A stretch of DNA of 64,000 bases, from contig NC_134354.1 of assembly GCF_048569485.1 (NCBI RefSeq), forward strand, positions 688,903,584-688,967,583, in the 5' to 3' direction. Positions 38,291 to 50,507 of the stretch are shown here, in pieces. The position numbers and the translations under genes are program-made. Within the stretch, counting starts at the first letter, position 1. Each line of letters opens with the position of its first letter. A model generated the notes under the pieces. The model did no database searches, was not told the origin of the DNA, and was given only the letters and a program-made list of their open reading frames with translations. This DNA is from Anomaloglossus baeobatrachus. Taxonomy: Eukaryota; Chordata; Amphibia; Anura; Aromobatidae.

Positions 38291-38637
38291 AACTACAGGT
38301 ATGGTTTGGAAGCTGTTGCTGTGAACCCATAACAAACGGTCAAAGGAGCTCTCAATGGGAGAGAAATGTGCCATCATTAGGCTGAAAAAAAGAATAATCC
38401 ATCCAAGAGATAACACAAATGTTAAGAGAGGCCAAATCAACAGTTTGGAATATTCTGTAAAAAAAAAAAAAAAAAAAAGAGCACTAGTGAGCTTAGGAAC
38501 TCAAAAAGGCATGGACGTCCACAGGAGACAACAGTGAAGACTAATTGCAGAATCCTTTCTATGGTAAAGAAAAACCCCTTCCTAACATCAACCCAAGTGA
38601 AGAACAGTCTCCAGGAAGTAGGCGTTTCAGTATCTAA

Positions 38638-39218
38638 AGGCTGCTTTACACGATGCGACATCGCTCAAGTGATCTCGTTGGGGTCACGGAATTAGTGACG
38701 CACATCCGGTCGCTTTAGTGATGCCGTTGCGTGTGACACCTTTGAGCGATTTTGCATCGTTACAAAAACGTGCAAAATCGCTCATCGGTATCATGGGGGT
38801 CCATTCTCTAATATCGTTGCTGCAGCAGTAACGAAGTTGTTCCTCGTTCCTGCGGCAGCACACATCGCTCCGTGTGACACCGCAGGAACGAGGAACCTCT
38901 ACTTACCTGGCTCCCGCCCGCTATGCGGAAGGAGAGAGGTGGGCGGGATGTTCGTCCCGCTCATCTCCGCCCCTCCACTTCTATTGGGCGGCGGTTCAGT
39001 GACGCAGCTGTAATGTCGCTGTGACGCTGAACGAACCGCCCCCTTAGAAAGGAGGCGTTTTGCCGGTCACAGCGACGTCGCATTGCAGGTAAGTAGTGTG
39101 ACGGGTCTGGGCGATGTTGTGCGCCACGGGCAGCGATTTGCCCATGTCGCACAACCGATGGGGGCGGGTACCCATGCTAGCGATATCGGTCACGATATCG
39201 CAGCATGTAAAGCGGCCT
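38638..39218. mobile_element. Harbinger-like element with verified TAA duplication
   Basis: Ends AGGCTGCTTTACACGATGCG and, inverted, AGGCCGCTTTACATGCTGCG. TAA lies on both sides, and removing the element and one TAA restores the transposase text of the interrupted Tc1 (GTATCTAAGTCTACC, parallel to GTCTCTAAGTCAACA in the intact copy). The interior is CG-rich with GCGATATCG words, a 60-bp inverted CG block and no coding sequence. Confidence 0.8.
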
Positions 39219-39430
39219 TAAGTCTACCATAAATAAAAGACTTCATGAGAACAAATACCAAGGGTTCATCACAAGAAGCAAACCATAAAGCCAGATTAGA
39301 CTTTACAAAAGAAAACATCTAAAAAAGCTAGCCCAGTTCTGGAAATGCAATCTTTGAACAGATGAAACTAGATCAAACTGTATCAGAATGATGGAGAGAA
39401 TAAAGTATGGGGAAGGCTTGCAAAGATGTT

Positions 39431-40258
39431 TGCTGAATTTTCTTTACCTAATTTTCACCTTTGCCCAACACCTGGTCATCTAATGGTTAGACCGAGACCT
39501 GAAGAGGTGTACAAGCCACAGTGTTTTGCACCCTCTGTAAAATTTGGTGGAGGATCAGTGATGATCTGGGGATACTTCAGCAAGGCTGGAATTAGGGAGG
39601 GTTAATCTTTGCGAAGGACATATGAATAAAGCCGCATACATGGTTATCCTGGAAAAAGAGTTGCTTCCTTCTGTTCAGGCAATGTTCCCCAACTCTGAGT
39701 ACTGTTTTTTTCAACAGGACTATGTGCCATGCCACACAGCTAAGTCAATCAATGTGTGGATGAAGGAACACCACATCAAATCATGACCAGCCCAATCTCC
39801 AGACCTGAACCCCATTGAAAATCTCTAGAATGTAATCAAGAGGAAGATGGATAGTCACAAGCCATCAAACAAAGAAGAACTGCTTACATTTTTGCACCAG
39901 GAGTGGCATAAGGTCACCTAAAAGCAGTGTGAAAGACTGGTGGAAAGAATGCCAAGACGCATGAAAGCTGTGATTAAAAATCATGGTTATTCCACAAATA
40001 TTGATTTCTGAACTCTTCCTGAGTTATAACATTAGTATTGTTGTTTCTAAATGATTATAAACTTGTTGCATTTTTTTTGTTATTCTGACCATTTCTCATT
40101 TTCAGAAAATAAATACAAATTTTTTTGCTTGGAAATTCGTAGACATGTTGTCAGTAGTTTGTAGAATAAAAGAACAATTGACAAAATATACCTATAAAGA
40201 GAAAAATCAGAAAAACTGAAAATTTGAACGTGGTCTCTTAATTTGTGCCAGAGCTGTA
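39431..40258 (+). mobile_element. Tc1-like transposon, 5'-truncated (family G)
   Basis: Transposase pieces run from VKFGGGSVMIWGYFSKAG near 39540 through FFQQDYVPCHTAKS near 39710 (catalytic aspartate retained, the usual N of QQDN changed), [10 protein letters not shown] near 39800 (with a stop just after) to the usual C-terminus near 40010. The right terminus is GGTCTCTTAATTTGTGCCAG then AGCTGTATA. A few stops and shifts are present. The N-terminal half and left terminus are missing. Confidence 0.82.
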
Positions 40259-40264
40259 TATACC

Positions 40265-40315
<51 letters not shown>

Positions 40316-40360
40316 AAATTGTGTACGGTATACACACACACACACACACACATATACATA
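40259..40360. repeat. (TA)n and (CA)n microsatellite
   Basis: About 52 bases of TA repeats, then GTAAAATTGTGTACGG, then about 22 bases of CA repeats, directly before the next Tc1-like terminus. Confidence 0.95.
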
Positions 40361-42166
40361 CAGTGCCTTGCGAAAGTGTTCGGCCCCCTTGAATTTTTCA
40401 ACCTTTTCCCACATTTCAGGCTTCAAACATAACGATAAGAAACGAAACTTTTATGGTGAAGAATCAATAACAAGTGGGACACAGTTGTGAAGTTGAACGA
40501 AATGTATTGCTTATTTTATACTTTTATAAAAAATAATAAACTGAAAATTGGGGCGTGCAATATTATTTGTCCCCTTTAAGTTAATACTTTGTAGTGCCAC
40601 CTTTTGCTGCGATTACAGCTGCAAGTCTCTTGGGGTATGTCTATCAGTTTTGCACATCGAGAGATTGAAATTCTTGCCCATTCTTCCTTTGCAAATAGCT
40701 CGAGCTGAGTGAAGTTGGATTGAGAGCGTTTGTGAACAGCAGTTTTGAGCTCTTTCCACAGATTCTCGATTGGATTCAGGTCTGGACTTTGACTTGGCCA
40801 TTCTAACATCTGGATACGTTTATTTGTGAACCATTCCATTGTAGATTTTGCTTTATGTTTTGGATCATTGTCTTGTGGAAAGACAAATCTCCGTCCCATT
40901 CTCGGGTCTTTTGCAGACTCCAACAAGAATGGTCCTGTATTTGGCTCTATCCATCTTCCCATCAATTGTAACCATCTTCCCTGTCCCTGCTGATGAAAAG
41001 CAGGCCCAAACAATAATGCTGCCACCACCATGTTTGACAGTGGGGATTGTGTGTTCAGGGTGATGAGCTTTTACGCCAAACATATCGTTTGGCATTGTGC
41101 ACAAAAAGTTCGATTTTGGTTTCATCTGACCAGAGCACCTTCTTCCACATGTTTGGTGTGTCTCCCTGGTGGCTTGTGGCAAACTTTAAACAACAATTTT
41201 TATGGATATTTTTGAGAAATGGCTTTCTCCTTGCCACTCTTTCATAAAGGCCAGATTTGTGCAGTGTATGACTGATTGTTGTCCTATGGACAGACTCTCC
41301 CAGCTCAGCTGTAGATCTCTGCAGTTCATCCAGAGTGATCATGGGCCTCTTGGCTGCATCTCTGATCAGTCTTCTCCTTGTTGAGATTACATTTTTGAGG
41401 GATGGCTGGGTCTTGGTAGATTTGCAGTGGTATGATATTCCTTTAATTTCAATATGATTGCTTGCACAGTGCTTCTTGGGATGTTTAAAGTTGTGAAAAT
41501 CTTTTTGTAACCAATTGAGGCTTTAAATTTCTCCACAACAGTATCACGGACCTGCCTGTTGTGTTCCTTGGTCTTCATGATGCTCTCTGTGCTTTAAACA
41601 GAACACTGAGACTATCACAGAGCAGGTGCATTTATACGGAGACTTGATTACACACAGGTGGATTATATTTATCATCATCAGTCATTTAGGACAACATTGG
41701 ATCATTCAGAGATCCTCAATAAACTTCTGGAGTGAGTTTGCTGCACTGAAAGTAAAAGGGGCCAAATAATATTGCACGACCCAATTTTCAGTTATTTATT
41801 TTTTACAAAAGTTTAAAATAAACAATACATTTTGTTCAACTTCACAATTGCGTCCCACTTGTTGTTGATTCTTCACTAGTGTTGACCCACCCCCCTAGTG
41901 TTCGAGTTCGGTTTGGTTCGTCGAACGGCGGCTCAGTTCGGCGAACGTTCGATGAATGTTCGACGAACACCTTCGAACCCCATTGAAAACAATGGTAGGC
42001 AAATACAAACACATAGAAAACACCTTCTAAGGTGTCCAAAAGGTGACAAACAACTCACAAGACACCACAAACACATGGAAAAGTGACAAGTACATATACT
42101 CATGCGAAAACAAAAGAGCTAGACGAGTAAAAGAAGGAGGAGGCACAGATATAGGAGTATCTGCAA

Positions 42167-42400
42167 GTGAACATCGATGCCATTACTGTGCAACTTGAGC
42201 CTTGCTCATTTTGGGCTTCCAATCTGGAAAAATGGCCTGAGCTTGCCACTTACGCCTTGGGGATCTTGTTGTGTCCCGCAGCCAGTGTTCTCTCGGAACG
42301 TGTCTTCAGTGCTGCTGGGGGTGTGCTGACAGATAAGCGCACGCATCTGTCCAGTGACAATGTGGACAGACGTTAACGTTCATCAAGATGAACAAATCAT
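42167..42400 (+). pseudogene. hAT transposase C-terminal dimerisation domain
   Basis: The segment holds FWASNLEKWPELATYALGIL, CPAASVLSERVFSAAGGVLT and KRTHLSSDNVDR, the hATC domain by which these transposases dimerise, in its well-conserved ZBED/Ac-type form. A stop ends the frame just before the usual FIKMNE-like tail, which continues shifted. It lies 290 bases from the left terminus of the element and upstream of the catalytic part, the reverse of normal order. Confidence 0.82.
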
Positions 42401-42534
42401 GGATCTGCAAGGACTTTTCTACCCCTGTGTCATCCTGTTTAAGTTTGCAACTGTGGGGCAACTGATGCCAGTGAAGTGGTGTGTGTGGCCCAATTTTTGG
42501 AAAAGAGTGAGACTATGGTTGGAGTCCCCTTGCT

Positions 42535-44413
42535 GTGTTTTACATGATTTTAGAAGGGCATGACATGCCTAAGAGGTTGACTTTCAGCATCTGCAAGCTG
42601 TTGGCTGCAGAAATGCTGCCTTTCCACTCGGTGGACACAGAGGATTTTCGAGACCTTATGCCCATCGCAGTGCACCAAGAGCAGATGCCCAGTCGACACT
42701 CCTTCTCCAAGAAAGGCGTGCCTGCGCTACATCAGCATGTCGAACACAACATCACGGCTTCCTTGAGAAACTCTGTGTGTGACAGGGTGCATTTCACCAC
42801 AGATACTTGGACCAGTAAGCATGGACAGGGGCGTTACATGTCGCTGACTGGGCACTGGGTAACTATGGTGAGAGATGGAGAAGGGTGTATTGTACAAGTC
42901 TTTCTGTCCCCACGAGTTGTGTGTCAATCCTTCCTCTGTATGTAGACGTTCCTCCACAGCTTCTGCCTCTTCAACCTTGTCTAGGTCCTCAACCTCCACT
43001 CAAAACCTGTCTGGTAAGGCCACTGTGCACAAGGAATCCCGCACACCTACTTACTATGCTGGCAGCAGAGCTCAACGCCATCAGGCGGTCAAATCTTTAC
43101 TTAGAAATGTATGGGAAATGTGAGTCACACTGCTGAGGAGTTGTGGACGGTTAGCTCTGGGGACCGAGTTTCATCAATGGTTGTCTCCACTCAACCAGCA
43201 GCCAGGGAAGGCCGTGTGCGACAATGATGCAAACCTGGGTGCGGCCCTTCGCCGTGACAATGTTACACACGTGCCTTGTATGGCTCACGTGTTCAACCTG
43301 GTTATCCAGCAATTTTTAAACTACTATCCTGGTCTACATGGCCTTCTACAGAGGGCACGCTCACTATGTGATCACTTACACTGTTCACACCCCACAGCTG
43401 AACAACTTGCATCTCTCAAGAAGTCTTTCGGTCTTCCGGTTCACCGCCTGAAATGCGATGTGCCGACACGCAGGAATTTGAATCTGCACAGGTTGCAGCG
43501 TCTGTGGCAGCAGCGGCGAGCCCTGCTGCAATACGTTATGACGTATAGCCTGGGCTAACGAGATCCAGAGGTGGTGCAGATCATGCTGCTGGAGTGGTCT
43601 CAGATCAAGGACCTATGCACCCTTCTTCACAGTTTACAAATAGCGACGAAGTTGTTTAGCGCTGATGATGCCATTATCAGCATGACAATTCCAGTCATCT
43701 ACATGCTGGAGCACACTCTAAACAGTATTCATAGTCAGGTGGTGGGACAAGAGGAAGGGGAGGAAGTACAGGATGAGTCATATGCGGAAGGGATAACAAG
43801 ATCTACAAGGTCCAGACGGTCAGCAGCACCAAGGCGGCAGGCATGGGACAGTGGGGGAGAGGAATTAACAAGGGCGCATAGTAGCAGCCAAACTGTTGAG
43901 GAATGTGCAGGAGCCAAGGAAGAAATGGAGCACGAACTGGCGATGGGCATGGAAGACTAAACAGATGAAGGAGACCTTGATCACATTTTGGTTTTTCGAG
44001 GTTGGGGGGAGAGGGCAGAGGAAGGAAGCATGATTCTCACCTCGCCGCCACCAACACAGCAAGGACTTGGTCCTCCTGGATGCGCAAGACACATGAGCGC
44101 CTTCTTGCTGCACTACCTACAACATGACCCTCGGATTGTCAGAATTAGAAGTAATGCTGACTACTGGGTTGCCAAACTCTTAGATCCCCGGTACAAGACA
44201 AAATTTGGCAAAATAAGTCTTGCCATAGAAAGGGACGCACGTATGCAGGAGAATCAGCAGAAGCTGGTACGCAATCTTAGATCTGCCTTTCCACTAAACA
44301 CCAGTGCTGCACAGAGTGAATCTCAAGGCTTTGTCATGGCTAGGAGGAAATGTTCTTTTAATTGTCCACATCTGAGGGACCGAGGGCTGGCTGCTGTGCT
44401 GAGATGGCGTTGA
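42535..44413 (+). pseudogene. hAT transposase central (RNase H-like) region
   Basis: Pieces in order: FSICKLLAAEMLPFHSVDTE and VHFTTDTWTSKHGQGRYMSL (first catalytic aspartate region, TTDxWTS), CMAHVFNLVIQQFL (the conserved CxxH-N/AHxLNLV motif) near 43280, an acidic, serine-rich insert near 43750-43950, and YWVAKLLDPRYKTKFG near 44160. Two or three frame changes and stops separate them. It is followed after about 160 bases by an LTR-like insertion. The BED finger that should precede it lies 3 kb downstream. Confidence 0.8.
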
Positions 44414-44577
44414 GTAGGGTGTCCCTGCAGAGTTGCAAATTTGGTCATATACAAAATGAGTGGAAAAAGGACAGATGCTGGTGGAAAGGGGAACAGATGT
44501 GTTGGAAAGGGGAAAAAAGTTTGTGTCCGTGGGTTTGGTGGTTAAGCAACAGTAACAACTGCTGAAGAAACACCACC

Positions 44578-45854
44578 TGTTACGGGGGGGACTGGCAGAT
44601 TTGGATAAGGTGGTATATATCCCAATCGCCAGTCGGGGTCCACCGTGCTCCCAGATGGAAAAGGAGATGCTGGCAACCCGAAGGTTAGGCGGAGGATACA
44701 GAGCTGGGTGGCTATGAAACTAATAGTAGCCTGAACTGAGTTAGACGACACTCGGATCTGGAGACTGCGAACCCTGTTAGCGTCACAGGTCCACACACCT
44801 AGCCCAGGAACTCCCTGTTAACAACACAGGGGCCATTGGCTACGCTGTCCGTGTGCGTAGGGGGTACACCTGTGGACAGCAGGCGCAGCAACAGCAGCAG
44901 CCCAGTTAATGCCACTGTGCTGCACTAGCAGGACTGGTAGGACAGGAGCTGGTCGTAACTGTTCTGTGTTACCAAGTGTGGTGGCGTCCTGCACCGACGC
45001 CCTATCCCTGCCTACCTCTGGCCTAAAGCCGCAAATGGGTTCAACACATGGACGTGTGCTCTGTCTGAGAATAATAGAAGAATGCGCACCTCCTTGTTGT
45101 CTACAGCCCCTTTTATAACCTGGGTCCGCCCCAACCCAGGGTGGACCACAATGCACCTCCAGGAGCCAATAGCAGAGTGCCACGTCATCAGTGACATAAC
45201 CAGCGGCCTATCCGGAACTGCCATTTCAGTGATGACCTCATGGCAGCCACGCCACAAACACTTTACCAGTCATCGCCTGTCGAACAATGATGAGGTGCCA
45301 AATCATAGGGGCGGGCCTCTGCGAGCCAGTCCGGAGTGGCCATATCATCAGGACACCTGATGCCCTCTGGACTATCATGGACTGCCACCTCACGGACATG
45401 GCCAGTGAGTTCCTTAACAGACCTAGCCTCTGATGCACTAAGTGCCTGAGCATGCTCAGTAGCCTGAACAACAGTCTCAGAAAACAGACTATCAGCTTCT
45501 GCATGCTCTGTAGGCACAACACAGGACTTAGACACGGCACGGCGTCCAAGTACCTGTGCAAAGAGGCTTTTCTCACTAAGTGTGGGAGCATGCTCAGTAG
45601 CACGAACTGAGGACTTAGCCTCAGGAATGGCACAGTCATGCTGAGCATGCTCACTAGGCGAAACACTGGACTTAGGCTGTGTCTGGGGTAAATCGGCACA
45701 CGCATGCGCACTAGCCGTCTCTCTACACTTAGACGTGGAGGAGGAAGCAGCCAGCTGGACGACCCGAGGCACGGCCAAAAATGGCAGCTGACGCCTGGGC
45801 GCAACTGGAACCGCAGCAGGCTGCTTGCGTCTATGGCGGCACCGATTCGTAACA
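44578..45854 (-). mobile_element. Probable solo LTR inside the hAT element
   Basis: On the minus strand it begins TGTTACGAATCGGTGCCGCC and ends CCCCCCGTAACA, the TG...CA form. It has a TATA-like box (TTATAAAAGGGGC) near 45115 and repeated GAGCATGCTCA words at 45450-45700. Size about 1.28 kb. Flanking 5-mers (CCACC and GCAAC) only partly agree, so it is old or the boundary is off by a few bases. Open frames in it reflect GC richness. Confidence 0.62.
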
Positions 45855-46106
45855 GCAACTACCAGCCAAAACAAGAGGTGTATTTCTTCCCATGGATAAT
45901 CTGATATGATACCTTTTTTCACGGACACGACCATCGCTACCAAATGTAGATGAGGCACCAAAAGAGCAGGTGCTTCAATGGATCTCAAGTGCTCCATCAA
46001 GTGGCCTCTCCTCCACCTCAAGTTCAATATCCAAAATACTCCATTCCTCTGTGGTGTCAACCCAATCGCACTTGCTTCCTAACAGCTCTCAAGTTTCCAT
46101 CAGCCC

Positions 46107-47236
46107 TGTGTGGCGCCCCTGACCTGGTCAGGCACCACCGAGTCCTGCACCCACGCTGGGTGAGTGCAAACAGGTAATCCTAAAGGCTGAATAGGGTGTG
46201 AACACACAGACACATAGTGACCAGGTCTCACACATACCATTGAAGGGACCCCTGGACAGACCTAGGAGGGGGCGTGGCCTCCACCTCCATTCATGGGCTG
46301 CGGTAGAGAAGCTAGTTGCTAGGCTGCAGAGGCAGGCACAGAAGTAGTGAGCCGAGTCTGAAGTGAGGAAGCGCAGTGTGCAGTCGCAGAAGGAGAACGT
46401 GCGCGGTGTCACTAGTCAGACACTACGTGTAATGGCTGTCGGCGGGGGAGATCGGCTATGAAGTAGTCCGCCTGAAAGACACCTCAGGAAGAAGCGGGGT
46501 GATTGAGTATGGGGACTTTTGAAGTAGGCCAGGCCCGCACAAGGAAACAGGTCCCTAGAGCAGAAGTCCATTTATTTGACCTGCTAAACCTGCTGGTGAG
46601 GGTGCTGGATGTGCCTCACCAACCAACACAGAGTCCGCAACATCGGCATGCAACAAGGGGGCCCATAAGTGAGACAGGGCAAGAAGCCATCTTTACTTGG
46701 TCCACGCTGCCAGCAAATGGGCCAGAAAGGGGAGAAAAGGCAGTTGCGACTTCCCTGGGTGATTACCGCAGAACTTCAAGTCAGGGGTCATCTCAAACAG
46801 GACGGGCTAGGAAGGCGAGTTGACAGTCACCCCTGGATCAGCCTGAAGGATACCTGGTTCCCCCTGCAGTCTATCTCAGTATCGCCCGGGTTACCTCACA
46901 GAAACAACTGAACGTGGGTAAAAACCCTGAAAAACATTTCTGGACTGTGTGTGAGTTCTTCTGCGACCTGTGGTACTATGCACATACATCCGAGCCCCTG
47001 GGGCCAGCCTCACTCTCGGGAGGCCATAACACCAGACTGCAGACACCATCAGCCCCAGACGCTCGCTAAACTGCAGTGGCGGTCTCCCCTCATCCTGACC
47101 GCAATTACCGAGAGTGGCATCACGATTACTATTGAAGTTAACCTGACATACCTGTTGCCGGAAGATTCCCAGCACGTGAAGACCCTGAGGCGACCTGCAG
47201 GTGAAGAGCTTCACACCTGCTTAGTATGGGGTAACA
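46107..47236. mobile_element. Possible solo LTR inside the hAT element
   Basis: Begins TGTGTGGCGCCCCTGACC and ends TATGGGGTAACA. It is GC-rich, non-coding and interrupts hAT-like coding text on both sides. The TG...CA form and the similarity of its ends to frog LTRs suggest a solo LTR; no target duplication was found. Confidence 0.45.
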
Positions 47237-47239
47237 GAG

Positions 47240-47930
47240 ATGGTTGAGTCTGCAGAGCTGTTCAGTCACACTATAGCCTGGGAATCAGAGGTCTGCTCCA
47301 AAGCTGCAGTGAGTCCAGACAAGGAAATAATCTGCACTGATGCCCAGAAGCTTTGTGAGTCGGATCCAGGCCCCGATGAAGAAGGTTCTGAGCATAATGT
47401 ACACCCTCATTCCCAAACTATAAATCCTCCTGGTGGAGACAATGTTGAACATGCTGATGAGACTCAGATACCTGATTGGAACAACAACTTTACTATTCGG
47501 TCAGGGCAGGAAGAGGTTGGCTCGGAGGAGTCAGGACGAGGGGAGTGAAAACACACATGGTGATGATGAGGTTGGAGACCCCACTTACTGTCAAACCACA
47601 GTCGGCCAGTCGATGAGGTCAGCAGAGGAGGTGGCGGAGGATGCTACTGATGATGAGGTTAGGTTGCGTCTTCCTGGACAGAGACAAAGTACTGGAAGCA
47701 CGTCACCAATTGAATCCTCAGCCACAACTCTGCCTCTGAGCAGAAGTCGTGGTGGCTCTGTAGGTCGCATGGGCTGTAAGCCTTGCCTAGCCTGGGGCTT
47801 TTTTTACATCGCAAAAGATCCCCCAAGTCATGTCATCTGTAAGATTTGTCGCCAATCTCTAAGTAGAGGCCAAAAACTCACTACTTTGAGTACTTCGTCC
47901 ATGAACTGTCACATGGATATGAAGTGATAG
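47240..47930 (+). pseudogene. hAT transposase N-terminal region with BED zinc finger
   Basis: An acidic, low-complexity leader (PDKEIICTDAQKLCESDPGP, then DEEGSEHNVHP) precedes a BED-type finger at 47795-47927: WGFFYIAKDPPSHVICKICR, then a serine-rich link and HMDMK. The C-x2-C pair and the following histidine are visible, the second histidine is not. BED fingers bind DNA at the N-terminus of hAT transposases. Here the block is the last coding piece in the element instead of the first. One frame change joins the leader to the finger. Confidence 0.7.
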
Positions 47931-50340
47931 CGTGAGGGTGTATTGATGAGCTTTATCCACTGTGTATGCAACATGCTTATTTGCCGTTCATTGTATGCAT
48001 TGTTGCAGACTACCCACAAGGGGCGGCTGTTTTTTTACATCTGCCTTTGACTGTTTGGTCACTATAGCAATAGCAAACAGTCTTCGGCTGTGGACTTGGA
48101 GACCGGACTAGGTGTTGTCTGTGAACTGAAGGAAAAGCTAAAGGTGTGCGTTACAGCAAGGAGCCACGACGGAAACACTTCGGTGGATTGTGAGGAGACT
48201 TGTGTTGGACTTTGGTGAGGAGGACCGTACCGCCTGTGAGCAGCATCCTGTGCCGGAGACAGACATTCTTCCAGTGCTGTCTATACTGTTTACCGTGAGA
48301 GGATCGTAAACTCTGTGTTTATGGCAACTGGACACCACAGTACCGGGTACGGTAGGCTGGCCCCAGACAGTAATGCGTGCACGCAACACTTTGTTTTGTT
48401 AACAAAACACATATCTGTTCTGCTTAGGCCGACTATATAGACAATAAGACTTGCTGCCTCTGCTCTGTCAATTTGTCAGTTACAGTTAAAATCCTAGAGG
48501 GACAGCAACACATGTTTGCATTGACTGTTGCTTTACAAGATTTCCAGAACTGTGTTGCTGAGCTGTGTGGTTTGACTTACCACTGTTATCATCTGCCTTA
48601 TCTGTGAGGCTTCAGCTAACAAGGGTATTCAGGGGGGTTAATGTGTTTTGTCTATATAAGTTGTAAGCTCTTGTGATGCGCCACTGGTAAGTCGTGTTCG
48701 CACACACACACACACACACACACACAATTACTACTGCTACGCAGGGATTACCAGGTAGCAGGCAACAGTTTAGACAGTACCTTGGTTAGGCAAAGGTTGG
48801 TGAGAAGGGGGTATAAATCGCCATTACGACTATTGCAGCATAGGGGTGTAGGCTTTTGGACTTGTGAATAGATTGTTCTATTTTTCTCAGTTTTATGCAT
48901 GGTCCTTATTGTTTGTTTTGGGAAAGTTAAACAATCATTTATCAACCCAACTGCCTAGAGTCCTTTTCCTGTTGCGTGGTTTTGCTGTATACTGGGGAGC
49001 CCACCCTGTACATGACTTTAAATGAAACATAAGTCTATGTGGAAGGGTCACTATGCTGCAATGCGGCCCTGTGGGGCGGTGCAACCACCGTCTGCCCCAT
49101 CAATGGCATCTGCGTGCTCTTCATCCTCTGTGACTGTGGGGACAGCAGTCACACATGCTTTTTGACGCTCACCTTCCACCCCTTTACCCGCAACAGGCAG
49201 TGTGATTGGCAGGTTGTCAGTTGTTTTTGAAGTGGAAACAGCTGCTGGTGTTGAGCTCTCTCAGACATCGAGAGAACCACCTTTGGATGAAGGCAACATT
49301 ATATCCATGCCTGCACCTTCGTCACAGATTGGCTGGACTACCTCAGTTAAAAATTGCGTAGCAGAAATGGAGAGGTGGTGTACAATGCAGAGTTGGTCTA
49401 GCTTTATTAACAGCTGAAGAACCAACACTGAATATCACAGACAATGAAACGATGCCCCTAAAAGTGTCAGCACAAGAACCCTAAGTTAGTATCCCAGACA
49501 ATTTTAGTATGCCCCTAAAACTGGCAGCACTTTTTGCAATTAAAATTGCAAAGCAAAAATGGAGAGGTGTGTAGGATGCACAGGTGCTGTAGCTGGCTGG
49601 TCAGCAAACGAAGCCTCACTTTCTATCCCTGCCAATGAAACAATGCCCCAAGGAATTGCCTGAGCTGATTTAGCCAGACGCTGTGATATAAATCCCTGCA
49701 CAGTGTTGGCACAGACCTGCATAGCAAAAATGGCTATGAACGGCTGTAATGTAGCCCTGAAAAGGGCTGAAATTACGAGTAGTCCCTAATCCCTAAAGCG
49801 ATGTGTAGATTGCACTGTATATGGTGCACACAGCAGCAGCAGCGGGAGCAGTGACTGTCACCCACCCGCAGCAGAGTGATAATGGCGGCGACGGGGAAAA
49901 TGGCCGGGTGTTATAGGGCAAAGACATGTCACATACACAGCCAATGACACATGCCCTTGCTTGTTTGGCAAAAATCCACTTTGCTGTGTGTGTGTCTGTG
50001 ATTGGCTGACAGCCTGGCCCGCCCCACTGTACGCGCGGTTAAGAAAAAAAAATGGCGATCGTCATTCTTTCCATACTCAGCAGCTGCACTGATCTAAACC
50101 CCATCCCCCGCACACTATATGCTGAATTTTGATAATATTAGGATTGACAGTGACTCACAATATTACAGTGAAAAGCCAGCTAGCAACTAGCTACGCTTTT
50201 TGGTGATCAAACCGTTATCAAACGTAATTCAAACTGCCGAATTTGAAGAAAATCGTTCGAGTTCGTCAAACGACTCGAACACCGCCCAAAATCACTCGAA
50301 TTTGAAATTGGCGAACCGTTCGAATCAAACATCGCTCATC
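47931..50340. other. Non-coding 3' part of the hAT element
   Basis: No coding sequence is visible. Includes a (CA)n run at 48701-48726, a loosely repeated motif (GCAAAAATGGAGAGG and GCCCCTAAAA, each at least twice within 49360-49570) and the TTCGAA-rich subterminal zone at 50225-50335. Confidence 0.5.
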
Positions 50341-50507
50341 TCTATTCTTCACCATAACAATCACATTTTTATCTTTATGTTTGAAGCCTGAAATATGAGA
50401 AAAAGGTTGAAAAATTCAAGGGGGACGAATACTTTCACAAGGCACTGTATATGTACACATACATACACATAGGCAGCAGCCTCTATATTACTATATTATA
50501 AAGTCAT

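Larger units (their letters stand above)
37269..39430 (+). mobile_element. Tc1-like transposon, decayed (family C), twice interrupted
   Basis: The left side has AGGCCCAGACATATTTGGAC, close to the family C terminus. Transposase text resumes at 38300 (start region, ERCAIIRLKKR-like, then NVKRGQINSL) and at 39222-39420. It is split by a TTAA-type block (37440-38290) and by a Harbinger-like element (38638-39218). The C-terminal half is gone; a different Tc1-like family follows at 39431. Confidence 0.78.
41877..50344 (+). mobile_element. hAT transposon, 8.47 kb, scrambled and with LTR insertions
   Basis: A perfect 8-bp duplication TTCTTCAC flanks it (41869-41876 and 50345-50352), as expected for hAT. 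Ends are TAGTGTTGACCC and, inverted, TAGAGATGAGCG, followed by TTCG/CGAA-rich subterminal sequence (41895-41975, 50225-50335). Transposase-like blocks are all on the plus strand but in the order C-terminal (42167-42400), catalytic (42535-44413), N-terminal with BED finger (47240-47930). Two LTR-like blocks lie inside. The stretch 47931-50340 is non-coding by my reading, with a (CA)n run near 48700. All blocks have breaks. Confidence 0.88.
40361..50447 (-). mobile_element. Tc1-like transposon (family H), split by a hAT element
   Basis: Ends read CAGTGCCTTGCGAAAGTGTT at the left and CAGTGCCTTGTGAAAGTATT inverted at the right, with similarity running about 100 bases inward (long terminal repeats of the IR/DR kind). 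The minus strand has transposase in pieces: start at 41578 (MKTKEHNRQVRDTVVEKFKA), the first aspartate in [11 protein letters not shown] near 41110, [13 protein letters not shown] near 40870, [14 protein letters not shown] near 40780. Frameshifts separate the pieces, so the gene is dead. Without the hAT insertion the element is about 1.6 kb. Confidence 0.88.

Noticed and set aside
45263-46060. 265-residue minus-strand frame with repeated EHA motifs
   Set aside because: It spans the boundary of a probable LTR and the hAT text, and its repeats follow GAGCATGCTCA words in the LTR. Not a gene.
46107-47236. Host exon inside the hAT element
   Set aside because: TG...CA ends and GC-rich, non-coding content fit a solo LTR better, although no target duplication could be found.
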